This document shows positions 43,624 through 51,649 of a stretch of 64,000 nt of DNA, one piece after another (positions within the stretch are counted from its first letter, which is position 1; every line of letters begins with the position of its first letter). Source of the DNA: Saccharopolyspora phatthalungensis (GTDB taxonomy: Bacteria; Actinomycetota; Actinomycetes; Mycobacteriales; Pseudonocardiaceae). Location of the stretch: contig NZ_JACHIW010000002.1 of the NCBI RefSeq assembly GCF_014203395.1, forward strand, positions 434,001 through 498,000, read 5' to 3'. The notes under the pieces are model-generated. The model did not search any database, was not told the DNA's origin, and worked only from the letters and a program-made list of their open reading frames with translations. A program made the position numbers and the translations under genes.

Positions 43624-45027
43624 TCAACCGTTCATTGTAGACACTGCGGTGGCGTAGGCGCGGCGGATCCGGTGACCGGTGTCGAGTTCCGTCGGGCCCG
43701 GGACCTCCCGGGCGGCCACCACCGGCCAGGACGGGGGCTCCGGAGTTCCCGAAAGGGCCCACGCCGCTTGGCGGGCGGCGCCGATGGCCACGTATTCGTC
43801 GGGCTCCGGCAGCGTCACCGGCGCCCCGAACACCTGGGCCGCGATCTCGCCGACCACGGGCATCTTCGCGGCACCGCCGATGACCAGCACGCGTCCCGCG
43901 CCGATGCCCTGTGCACGCAGTTCTTCCAATGCGTTCGCGAGGTTGCAGAGCATTCCTTCGACGGCCGCCCGCGCGACGTTCGCGGGGTCCATGTTCTGCC
44001 GCCGAAGGCCGACCAGGCTGCCGCTGGCATCGGGCAGGTTCGGGGTGCGCTCACCGTCGAGGTAGGGCAGGAAGACCAGGCCCCCGGAACCCGGAGCCGC
44101 CTGCCGCGCGAGGCGATCGAGTCCGTCGAGGTCGGTGCCCAGCATCCCGGCCGTGGCACTGAGCACGCGGGCGGCGTTGAGCGTGCACACCAGCGGCAAG
44201 AAGCGCCCCGTGGCGTCCGCGAAACCGGCCACCGCGCCGGAGGCGTCGGCGGCAGGGTGTTCGGCGACCGCGAACGCCGTTCCGCTGGTGCCCAGCGAAA
44301 CAACCACGTCGCCTGGTGCGATGCCGAGCCCCAGCGCGGCGCCCATGTTGTCGCCGGTACCCGCGGCGACGAGCACGCCGTCCGGAGTGTGCCCGGCCGC
44401 CTCGGCAGGTCCTAGGACCGCCGGTAAGTCTGGAGTCCGGCCGCCGAAGGCGAGCGCGAGCAGGTCCTGCCGATAAACATCGTCGCCCGGGGACCAGTAG
44501 CCGGTGCCGGATGCATCGCCGCGGTCGGTGGTGGGCATCGCGGTGCCGCCGGGGCCGCCGCGCAGTCGCCAGGTCAGCCAGTCGTGCGGCAGCATCACCT
44601 GCGCCGTGCGGTCGGCGAGTTCCGGTTCGTGCTCGGCCATCCAGCGCAATTTGCTGATGGTCACGGACGCGACCGGCACCGTGCCGACGGACTCGGCCCA
44701 CTTCTGCGGGCCGCCGAGTTCCTGGATCAGTTGGGTGGCGGCCGCCGCGGATCGGACGTCGTTCCACAGCAGGGCATCGCGCACCGGTCGACCCGAGTCG
44801 TCCACCGCGACCAAACCGTGCTGCTGCCCGGCGACCGCGATCGCGTCGACGTCCTCCAGCAGGCCCGCGCCCGCCTCACGCAGGGCCTGCCACCAAGCCT
44901 CGGGATGAACCTCGGTGCCCTCCGGGTGCAGGGCGCGGCCGCGGTGCAGCACCCGGCCGGTGGCGGCCTCGCAGATGACGATCTTGCAGGACTGGGTGGA
45001 GGAGTCCACCCCGGCGACTGTTCGCAT
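43624..45027 (-). CDS. xylB: Xylulokinase
   Basis: A 467-residue FGGY-family carbohydrate kinase that phosphorylates D-xylulose for the pentose phosphate pathway. Family signs are GVDSSTQSCKIVI at the N-terminal ATPase lobe, VAGQQHGLVAVD and LWNDVRSAAAA with the catalytic Asp, VSLGTSGTAFAV, and VLVIGGAAKMPVVGEIAAQV near the C-terminus. It lies 134 bp downstream of a DeoR-family regulator on the same strand. No xylose isomerase or transporter is in the window, so the sugar could be another pentulose or a polyol product. Confidence 0.93.
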   Translation of the reverse strand: MRTVAGVDSSTQSCKIVICEAATGRVLHRGRALHPEGTEVHPEAWWQALREAGAGLLEDVDAIAVAGQQHGLVAVDDSGRPVRDALLWNDVRSAAAATQLIQELGGPQKWAESVGTVPVASVTISKLRWMAEHEPELADRTAQVMLPHDWLTWRLRGGPGGTAMPTTDRGDASGTGYWSPGDDVYRQDLLALAFGGRTPDLPAVLGPAEAAGHTPDGVLVAAGTGDNMGAALGLGIAPGDVVVSLGTSGTAFAVAEHPAADASGAVAGFADATGRFLPLVCTLNAARVLSATAGMLGTDLDGLDRLARQAAPGSGGLVFLPYLDGERTPNLPDASGSLVGLRRQNMDPANVARAAVEGMLCNLANALEELRAQGIGAGRVLVIGGAAKMPVVGEIAAQVFGAPVTLPEPDEYVAIGAARQAAWALSGTPEPPSWPVVAAREVPGPTELDTGHRIRRAYATAVSTMNG

Positions 45028-45161
45028 TGTTCGTGGTCCCTGGCTGTTCAGGCGGTCGGCGGGATTTTCGCGTCCGGGGCCGTCCCGGAACGCCTATGCG
45101 TGATCATCGTGCCGATGTCGACGGCGCGCATGGGCGGCCCCCTTTACTTCCTTCTGCTTGG

Positions 45162-45956
45162 TCAGGCTTCGGTGTCGACGATGCGAATCTCCAAACCGAG
45201 GCCCCGAGCGGTCCGCAACTCGTCTTCGGGCACCGCGGCGTCGGTGACCAGCAGGTCGTACCCGCTCAGATCGCCGTACGCGTAGGTGGCGGTCCGGCCG
45301 AACTTGGTGTGGTCGACGGCGAGTGCGGCGCGATCGGCGATGCGCAGGTAAGCCTCCTTGTTCTCTGCGTACTCGCGCACCGGGTGGTACAGCTTGCCCT
45401 CGCTGACGCAGGTGGCCGTCACGAACGCGATATCGACCCGGATGCGTTGCAACTGGCGCCGTATCTCCGGTCCGGCGCAGGATTCGAAATCCTCGTAGAA
45501 CGTATCGCCGAGCAGCGTCACGTCGACGCCGGCTCCCCCGAGCAGGTAGGTCACGCGCAGCGAGTTGGTGATGACCCGGATCCCCTCGACGTCGGCGAGG
45601 CGACGCACGAGCGGGAACAGCGTGCTGCCGCAGTCGAGGAGCACGGTGTTTCCCGGACTGACCTGCGCGGCGAGCACCTCGCAGATGGCTTCCTTGACGT
45701 GCTGATTGGCGTTCTCCCGGAAGCGCAGCGAGCTCTCCATGGTCACCGTCGAGAACGCAGCCGCGAATCCGCGCCGCTTGTGCAGCAGCTTGCGGTCCTG
45801 GAGGTTGTCCAGATCGCGGTGTATGGTCATCACGCTGACGCCCAGACGGCGCGCGAGGTCATCGATGCGCACTTCGCCCTCGTCCGCAACCTGGCGCAGC
45901 ACCGACTGACGGCGCTGTTCCACCTCGGCTTCGGACCCGCGGCTGGCCATCGTCAC
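45162..45956 (-). CDS. DeoR/GlpR-family transcriptional regulator
   Basis: A 264-residue sugar-catabolic regulator. Residues about 15-70 form the DeoR helix-turn-helix (ADEGEVRIDDLARRLGVSVM then TIHRDLDNL), followed by a ribose-5-phosphate-isomerase-like sensor domain (TVLLDCGSTLFPLVRRL, LGDTFYEDFESCAGPE). It probably represses the adjacent xylB until a phosphorylated sugar binds. A palindrome near TCACA...TGTGA just upstream of its start is a candidate operator. Confidence 0.93.
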   Translation of the reverse strand: MTMASRGSEAEVEQRRQSVLRQVADEGEVRIDDLARRLGVSVMTIHRDLDNLQDRKLLHKRRGFAAAFSTVTMESSLRFRENANQHVKEAICEVLAAQVSPGNTVLLDCGSTLFPLVRRLADVEGIRVITNSLRVTYLLGGAGVDVTLLGDTFYEDFESCAGPEIRRQLQRIRVDIAFVTATCVSEGKLYHPVREYAENKEAYLRIADRAALAVDHTKFGRTATYAYGDLSGYDLLVTDAAVPEDELRTARGLGLEIRIVDTEA

Positions 45957-45989
45957 CCCTCTCCGCCCTCGACTGCGGAGAAGAACTTA

Positions 45990-46006
45990 TCACACATTAA
46001 TTGTGA
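45990..46006. promoter_or_regulatory. TCACA-N7-TGTGA palindrome upstream of the DeoR regulator gene
   Basis: TCACACATTAATTGTGA lies 34 bp upstream of the deoR-type start in an unusually A/T-rich stretch. The half-sites TCACA and TGTGA are exact complements. It is a good candidate for an autoregulatory operator. This is inference. Confidence 0.5.
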
Positions 46007-46057
46007 AGAAACCAAATTTTCCTGAGATCTTTGCTTCCGGCGCTCGCGGCACCGGCG

Positions 46058-46666
46058 TCAGCGCGGGATGGACGTGCGTTTGAACTCGTTGAGGTCGGTC
46101 CACCCGGTCAGCAGATCCACCACGCGTTCGATGACCTTGATGGACGCCGCCGGGTTCGCGCCCTGCCGGGGACGGTTCATCAGCCGCACGAACACGGCCT
46201 GCTCGGCGGCGATGAAGGTCGGCACGCCCCAAACGTTGTGCGACGCCACGAAATCCTCGTGCTCGGAGCGCACCTTCTCCAGGGCGTTACCGGCGTCGAT
46301 GCGCGCGAACACGGCGTCCGCGGGAACCCCGTGGTCGGCGAGGACGCGTTCGACCACCGCGCGGTCCTCAAGGCGCAGTCCGGCATCGTGACGCGCCTCG
46401 AAAAGGGCGCGGTGCACCGACGGAAACCGCTCCGGGAACTCGTCCCGGACCACTACCCCGGCCTGCAAGGCGACGATCCCGCTGTCCTGCTCGGGTTTCT
46501 CCCAGACGCTGGACTGGCCCTCTTCGACGTGCGCCTGACCGAGGGAGAACGGCAGGTACCGGACCTGCCAGTCGGCCCCCGCGGCCAGGCCGGTGAGCAG
46601 ATGTTCGTGCACGTTGCGCGCGAACGGGCAGCGATAGTCCCAAGTGACGGCGAACGCGGCGGTCAT
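46058..46666 (-). CDS. DsbA/FrnE-family thiol oxidoreductase-like protein
   Basis: A 202-residue thioredoxin-fold protein with the helical insertion of the DsbA/FrnE/HCCA isomerase group. The active-site position reads YRCPFA, a single-cysteine CxxA variant, followed by a helical middle and the cis-Pro region VWGVPTFIAAEQAVF. No signal peptide is seen, so it is cytoplasmic. It follows the SELENBP-like gene by 30 bp and is probably co-transcribed, which ties both to thiol or sulfur redox chemistry. The single Cys argues against a classical disulfide oxidase. Confidence 0.82.
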   Translation of the reverse strand: MTAAFAVTWDYRCPFARNVHEHLLTGLAAGADWQVRYLPFSLGQAHVEEGQSSVWEKPEQDSGIVALQAGVVVRDEFPERFPSVHRALFEARHDAGLRLEDRAVVERVLADHGVPADAVFARIDAGNALEKVRSEHEDFVASHNVWGVPTFIAAEQAVFVRLMNRPRQGANPAASIKVIERVVDLLTGWTDLNEFKRTSIPR

Positions 46667-46696
46667 ATCCGGGTCAACATCCTTGCCTTATCGGGG

Positions 46697-48115
46697 TCAC
46701 GGATAGCAGTACGAATCCGAGGAGGCGTCGCCGCCTTGGAGACGCACCTGGTGGACCCGCCGACCCCGGAACTCGGCGCCATGCGGGAAGAACCGCTCGT
46801 CGACCGCCAGTCCGCCGCCGGCATCCGGATCGGTGTCGACCTTGGCGAACCAGGCGCCCACGCCGTCGGGGTAGAACTGGTCGTCCCAGGCCCCGTACAG
46901 CGAGTTCGTCAGGTAGATGCGCCGGCCATCACGGCTGACCTCCACCATCTGCGCCCCACCGGACAGCGGTTCGTCCGGTTCGGCCGGGTGGGCGACGCGC
47001 CCGGTGATCCCGCCGAGGCGGACCGAGCCGGTCTCGCGGGGATGCGCGGGATCGCTGACGTCGTACTGCTTCAGCTCGCCCGTCCCCCAGCACGAGACGT
47101 ACAGGAACCGGTCATCGACGGACAGGTTGATGTCGGTGACCAGCGGCGGCACCGCGCCGAACGGCTGCAGCGCGGGCGGCAGCTGCTCAGCCGGTGCGGG
47201 TTCGGCGGGAATGGTGATCACCTTCTCCGCCTGCCAGTCGCCGCCCTCGCGGTGCCAGCGCCAGACCGACGCCGACAGGTCCTCAGTGCTGACGACCACG
47301 CCGGCGAAGCCCCAGGTGGCGTCGGGGTCGTGCGAAGGACGCAGTTCGAGCACCATCTGATGCTGGGCGCCGAGGTCGACGCGCTGGACGTGGCGTCCCT
47401 CGGCCAGGTCCCAGAAGTGCAGGGCGTGGCCGTACTCGTTGTTCAGCAGCTGTTCCGGAACGACCCCGTTCTCGATCATGGCGGGAGTGCCCCACTCGCT
47501 GGTGATCAGGGTGTTCTGGTTGAGGTGCCACCAGGCGTCGTAGGCCAGGTGCTGCGGCCCCCGATCGGTTTCCCAGGCGCGCACCACGTCGAACGTGTCG
47601 TGGTCGAGCACGGCGATTCCCCCCGGGCCATCGTCGCTACCGGCGGCTCCGAGGCAAGACAGGTAAATCCCGTCCGGCCCGCAGTGCAGGGTATGCGGCC
47701 GGGAGTAGCCGGCTTTCGCCGCGAGTTCTTCGGCCGTCACGGTTCGCACCAGTTTCGGCTGCCGGGGGTCGGGATGGGTGTCGTAGATGTGGATGTTCGA
47801 CGAGCGCAACCCGGGCAGCAAAAGGTAGCGGCGTTGCAGGCCATCGGTGTGATGTCCGGCGTGGGCGAACGCGCTGCTGCACGCGTTCCAACCGAAGTGG
47901 TGCAACTCGTCGCCGCGGGTGGGCAGATCGGCCCAACCGACCACCCGGCCGAAGCTAGCCGATTCCGGGTCGGTGTCGACGACGGTGAGCGCGTCCGGTT
48001 GCGCGCCGTCGCGGTCGAACGCGACGACGTAGGCCAGGCGCTCGGCGGGCGCGGCGATGGCTTCGCCCGGACTGCGGTAGAAGGTGGGATCGAGCTCGGC
48101 TGGAGAACTCATCAT
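46697..48115 (-). CDS. Selenium-binding protein / methanethiol oxidase (SELENBP1 family)
   Basis: A 472-residue beta-propeller of the SBP56/SELENBP family, known as methanethiol oxidase in bacteria and human. The conserved HHFGWNACSSAFAH with the functional Cys is present, as are metal-site histidines in GYSRPHTLHCGPDG, FVVRAW-adjacent QHLAYDAWWHL and LNNEYGHALHFWDL. ATG 48115 is chosen, preceded by GAGGAGCC, over an in-frame start 27 bases upstream. It is followed by the DsbA-like gene. Oxidation of methanethiol to formaldehyde, H2S and H2O2 is the family reaction. Confidence 0.9.
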   Translation of the reverse strand: MMSSPAELDPTFYRSPGEAIAAPAERLAYVVAFDRDGAQPDALTVVDTDPESASFGRVVGWADLPTRGDELHHFGWNACSSAFAHAGHHTDGLQRRYLLLPGLRSSNIHIYDTHPDPRQPKLVRTVTAEELAAKAGYSRPHTLHCGPDGIYLSCLGAAGSDDGPGGIAVLDHDTFDVVRAWETDRGPQHLAYDAWWHLNQNTLITSEWGTPAMIENGVVPEQLLNNEYGHALHFWDLAEGRHVQRVDLGAQHQMVLELRPSHDPDATWGFAGVVVSTEDLSASVWRWHREGGDWQAEKVITIPAEPAPAEQLPPALQPFGAVPPLVTDINLSVDDRFLYVSCWGTGELKQYDVSDPAHPRETGSVRLGGITGRVAHPAEPDEPLSGGAQMVEVSRDGRRIYLTNSLYGAWDDQFYPDGVGAWFAKVDTDPDAGGGLAVDERFFPHGAEFRGRRVHQVRLQGGDASSDSYCYP

Positions 48116-48224
48116 GGCTCCTCGACAAAGCGGCGTGATCAACCAGACTCTCGGATGCGGAGCGGAGCGTCGAGGCAGTCCGGATGATGGGACCCGTACG
48201 GCGCAACGAAATACGTCCGAAGGG

Positions 48225-48509
48225 CTAAGCGGGTTGGTAGGTCAGACAGTCCACAATGTCCGGTCCGTACCCGACGGAGATGCCGGGTGCTTGGCATTCG
48301 AGGTGAAGGTTGTAGCGGCAATCGACCATCTTGCACGCCCCGACGTGCCCGACCGCGGCGGGATCGCCGCCCGCGACCGGGGCGCTGCAGAAGGTGTCAC
48401 ACTGCGCGTGCTCCGGATCCCCGATGGTGATCGCGAGGGCGTGGCAGGTCATTTCCCGGTTGAACGCGCAGTTCTCGGCGGTGCACCTGTTCACGAGAGG
48501 CATTTCCAT
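48225..48509 (-). CDS. DUF1540 protein with two cysteine-rich repeats
   Basis: A 94-residue protein with two DUF1540 modules: NRCTAENCAFNREMTCHALA with CDTFCS, and GACKMVDCRYNLHLECQAPG with CLTY. Each has four or five cysteines, suggesting metal binding. The preferred start is ATG 48509; ATG 48545 would overlap the universal stress gene stop (ATGA) and is also plausible. The proteins occur in spore-formers and actinobacteria, with unknown role. Its place after a universal stress gene suggests a stress link. Confidence 0.82.
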   Translation of the reverse strand: MEMPLVNRCTAENCAFNREMTCHALAITIGDPEHAQCDTFCSAPVAGGDPAAVGHVGACKMVDCRYNLHLECQAPGISVGYGPDIVDCLTYQPA

Positions 48510-48541
48510 GGTCACCACCCGGCTTCTTCGGATTCGCTGTG

Positions 48542-49429
48542 TCATCCGGCGCGCAGGACGGCGACCGGACAGGGCGCGCGGTTGACCGCGGCGTGGCTGA
48601 CCGAACCGAGCAGTGCGCGCCGGATGCGGCCACGGCCGTGACTGCCCACCACCAGCAGGCTCGCCTCCTGAGCTTCCCGGAACAGGGCCTGTGCGGGTTT
48701 CTCCGGCGTGACCACCCGACGAACGTCGACATCCGGATACCGCTCGCCCCACCCGGCCAGGGACTCGGCGAGCACCTGCTCGGCGTCCCCGCGCACCTCG
48801 CTCCAGGGCAGCTCCCACTGCTGGACCCGTCCGAAGGGATCCAACGACAGATCGCTCCAGGCGTGCACGGCCACCAGCTCGCAGCCGTGCCGGGACGCGA
48901 AGTCGTAGGCGAAGCCGATCGCCAGCCCGCTGGCGGGTGAACCGTCGACGCCCACCACGACCGGCGCCGAGTCCGGTCGATCACGACTGCCCCGGATTAC
49001 TGCCACCGGTGCTCCGGACCGGCGCGAGAGCAGTTCCGCCGAGGTCGAGCCGAGCACGCCGAGCTGCTGCTCGATCTGCGGACCGCCGAGCACGAGCAGC
49101 TCGGCCTCCGCCGCGCACTCGCCGAGCAACACGGCAGGGTCGCCGAATGGCATCTCGTTGCGCACTTCGAGCCCGGGATCGATCTCCCGGCAATCCGCCG
49201 CGAGCACCTCAAGCTCGCGCCGCAGGGCTTGCTGAAGCGGCTCCCGCAGGTCGTCCGCACCCGGCACCTTGATCGACGTGCGCTCCTCGAACGGCCACGG
49301 GAGCACGTGCACGAGCAGCAGCGGTCGACGCCGACTGGACGCCTCGTGCGCAGCCCACCGGACCGCCCGCCGCGACGACTCCGACAGGTCGAACCCCGCT
49401 ACGACCGCCTTGCGGCCTGCGTCCGCCAT
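48542..49429 (-). CDS. Universal stress protein with two UspA domains
   Basis: A 295-residue tandem UspA protein. Domain 1 (about 5-145) starts KAVVAGFDLSESSRRAVRWA and domain 2 (about 155-295) starts VVVGVDGSPASGLAIGFAYD. The second domain keeps a clean ATP-binding motif, LLVVGSHGRGRIRRALLGSV; the first is less canonical (LVLGGPQIEQQLGVLGSTS). It is typical of the dormancy and stress regulon in actinobacteria. Its stop overlaps a possible start of the DUF1540 gene. Confidence 0.93.
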   Translation of the reverse strand: MADAGRKAVVAGFDLSESSRRAVRWAAHEASSRRRPLLLVHVLPWPFEERTSIKVPGADDLREPLQQALRRELEVLAADCREIDPGLEVRNEMPFGDPAVLLGECAAEAELLVLGGPQIEQQLGVLGSTSAELLSRRSGAPVAVIRGSRDRPDSAPVVVGVDGSPASGLAIGFAYDFASRHGCELVAVHAWSDLSLDPFGRVQQWELPWSEVRGDAEQVLAESLAGWGERYPDVDVRRVVTPEKPAQALFREAQEASLLVVGSHGRGRIRRALLGSVSHAAVNRAPCPVAVLRAG

Positions 49430-49618
49430 CCCGACCCCCTAAACCGCAGCATGACAATTTCCATAATGAACCGCACGCGGCCACCCGGCAGCAGATGGCC
49501 CGTTGCCGGAGCGGACCGGCCGTGAACAGGACAGGGCGTCAGCCCGATCATGACTGGCAGCGTTCAGCCGACGCCCTACCGAGCCGGTCACACGGCCAGC
49601 GACGCCGGTGGATCCACA

Positions 49619-50044
49619 TCATCCGAGCAGGACGGCCAAGTGCGCACCACGAGATAGATTCCGCGAGCCATCAGCGAACGATATTCCACAGTGGAAAGTT
49701 TCGACCGGGTCCGGTGAGGCCAGCTCACTCCGGCCATACCCAGCTCCGCGACCCAGTCGAAGAATCCGCTGGTGGTGCTGATGTCCGTCGAGCGAGACGA
49801 CGTGCTGGCAGGTGGCCTTCAACTTGGTGGCCAGCGCTCCCAGCAGTGCGACAAGATCCTGATATTGGTCATGGGCGAAGCGGGAGAACTCCTCGACCTT
49901 CACGCCGACATCGGGATGAGCTCGCGGAGCCTTCGCCGCGGTGGCGTTGTCGCTGTCGAGCCGCCCTTCCTCCAGCAGTCCGGCGAGCTCAGCCAGCAGA
50001 TGCGAGCTACCGTCCACAGAGGATGGTTCCACCCGGAAGTTCAT
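49619..50044 (-). CDS. ESX/EspC-like small helical protein, probably frameshifted
   Basis: From ATG 50044 (MNFRVEPSSVDGSSHLLAEL, behind GGGAG) the protein reads as a helical ESX/EspC-type secreted protein to about residue 80 (KVEEFSRFAHDQYQDLVALL). At about 49785 codon bias shifts to another frame, which continues STTSGFFDWVAELGMAGVSW. The open frame itself therefore carries a low-bias tail after the shift. Either a genuine frameshift has occurred or the sequence contains an error. Type VII secretion is an inference from size and pattern only. Confidence 0.4.
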   Translation of the reverse strand: MNFRVEPSSVDGSSHLLAELAGLLEEGRLDSDNATAAKAPRAHPDVGVKVEEFSRFAHDQYQDLVALLGALATKLKATCQHVVSLDGHQHHQRILRLGRGAGYGRSELASPDPVETFHCGISFADGSRNLSRGAHLAVLLG

Positions 50045-50282
50045 AGGTCTCCCAAGGTCCGCACTGGTCCGTCGCGGCTGTGCCATGGCACCGCCGAGGC
50101 GGGTGATCGAGTACCGCTGCGGAACCGAACCGGTGCGAGTAACCTCGACTGTCCACGGATTCATCAGCACGAATCGCTCGGCGAAGCGGTTTGCTCAGGG
50201 ACAGCCGCAAGGAATCTTCACGATGTCGATGCCAGCGCCTGCCAGGGCCGTGTCGAATGATGCCGTGAATCGACCGGCTCGA

Positions 50283-50765
50283 TCACGGGCGAGGAACGCG
50301 AACTCGGCAGCCCGATCGCCGAACCCCATCAGAAGATTGCGAGCCCGCTGCTTGGATTGCAGCGTCCACCGTGGCCGCGTAGGTGAACCGGCTGGCGACG
50401 TCGAGCATCCCGAGCAGGCGGTCGACGATCCGGTTCTGGGTGACCAGCAGAAGATCGGTTTCGCGCATCAGGGCGCGGTGCGCGGCTTCCAGTAGCGCCA
50501 CGACCCCGTGAGTAGACAGGAACGACAGAGCGGACAGGTCCAGGACGGCGGTGCGGGTGTCCGTCGACAGGTTCGCACGCACCACCTCGGCGAAACGCGT
50601 GGCGCTGTCCATGTCCAGAACCCCGGCGGCCTCGATGACGACGACACCGGCAACCGGGCGCGTGATGTTCAGGCGCAGCGCCTCGGCTCCGGGCGTGCGG
50701 TCTTCGATTCTCAGTTCGGTGCGCGGAGCCGGAACCTCGGTGCGGCCGAGTTCGGCGAAGGACAT
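50283..50765 (-). CDS. STAS-domain anti-anti-sigma factor
   Basis: A 160-residue STAS protein. The domain (about 35-140) includes VLDLSALSFLSTHGVVALLE, where the Ser of FLSTHG is the likely phosphorylation site, as in SpoIIAA and RsbV. Such proteins bind and inactivate anti-sigma kinases when unphosphorylated. No anti-sigma kinase or sigma-B-type gene is adjacent, so the partner lies elsewhere. Confidence 0.88.
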   Translation of the reverse strand: MSFAELGRTEVPAPRTELRIEDRTPGAEALRLNITRPVAGVVVIEAAGVLDMDSATRFAEVVRANLSTDTRTAVLDLSALSFLSTHGVVALLEAAHRALMRETDLLLVTQNRIVDRLLGMLDVASRFTYAATVDAAIQAAGSQSSDGVRRSGCRVRVPRP

Positions 50766-50977
50766 TCACAGCCTCCCCTGGGCTTCAGGATTCGGGTGTT
50801 CGGCCGCGCCGTGGAGACCCGACGGACCAGCCTCCACGCTACGACCGAAAACGAGATCACCAGGGAATATGACCTTTCGAGCACGTCACAATACGAAGGG
50901 TGCCCAGTTTCGGTCGGGGCACACGAACGTGTGACAAGCGCCGTCACTCCCAGCGAGCGGCCTTCGCCGGCGGGCAT

Positions 50978-51544
50978 TCAGTGGCCTACCGCCCCGCCGG
51001 CGGTCTGCGGTGCCAGCGAATCGTTCGTCCTTCGGCCGACGCTCTCCCGCGCGAGGTAGTCCTCCACGTCGAAGAGATTGCCGTGGGCTCGGTCCAGCAC
51101 GTTGAGCATGGTCGACATCTGCGAGACCGCATCGACCTGTTCGGCCAGGAACCAGCGCATGAACTGCTCGCCCAGGTAGTCTCCGTCCTCCCGGACCGTC
51201 CGAGTCTGCGTGGCGACCTCGGCGGTCACCGCCCGCTCCTGCTCCAGGGCGAGCGCGATGAGCTCCCGAGGCTCGGAAAAATCGCTTCGCACCGTCGGCA
51301 CGGCCGGGATCTCCACCGCGAGGTTGCTGTCCATCATGTACTGCACGATGCGCAGCGCGTCGGTGCGCTTCCGCAACGACCGACGGTAGAAGTGTGCCGC
51401 GAGACGGGGCAGGTCCCGCTGGTCGAACCACACGGCGATCGCGAGGTACTGCTGCGAGGCGCGGAATTCGTTGCCCACCTGCTCCGCCAAGAGGTGCTGG
51501 GCACGCGAGACGCGCGGCTCGATCTTCTTCACGCTACTGGTCAT
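50978..51544 (-). CDS. Ferritin-like protein with altered ferroxidase site
   Basis: A 188-residue protein closely resembling actinobacterial ferritin BfrB. The first ferroxidase Glu is kept in QVGNEFRASQQYLAIAVWFD. The helix-B EERxHA motif (VEERNHAMMLVQ in M. tuberculosis BfrB) is replaced by LRKRTDALRIVQ, so the bridging Glu and the His are missing. Later helix motifs (ALALEQERAVTAEVA, GEQFMRWFLAEQVD) are normal. It may therefore be a non-oxidising subunit that assembles with another ferritin, or a paralogue with a new job. It starts at ATG 51544. Confidence 0.88.
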   Translation of the reverse strand: MTSSVKKIEPRVSRAQHLLAEQVGNEFRASQQYLAIAVWFDQRDLPRLAAHFYRRSLRKRTDALRIVQYMMDSNLAVEIPAVPTVRSDFSEPRELIALALEQERAVTAEVATQTRTVREDGDYLGEQFMRWFLAEQVDAVSQMSTMLNVLDRAHGNLFDVEDYLARESVGRRTNDSLAPQTAGGAVGH

Positions 51545-51649
51545 GGGCGAACGCTAGAACGCATTACCGCCGGTTACTCGTTACCTGCCGTGAATCCCAC
51601 CAATTGAGCGACGGGTTCGTGTACGGCGAATGCACGCCGGCGGCGACAG

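Noticed and set aside
46031..48187. A 718-codon plus-strand open frame
   Set aside because: It is antisense to the DsbA-like and SELENBP genes, both with strong motifs. There is no ribosome site or recognisable domain.
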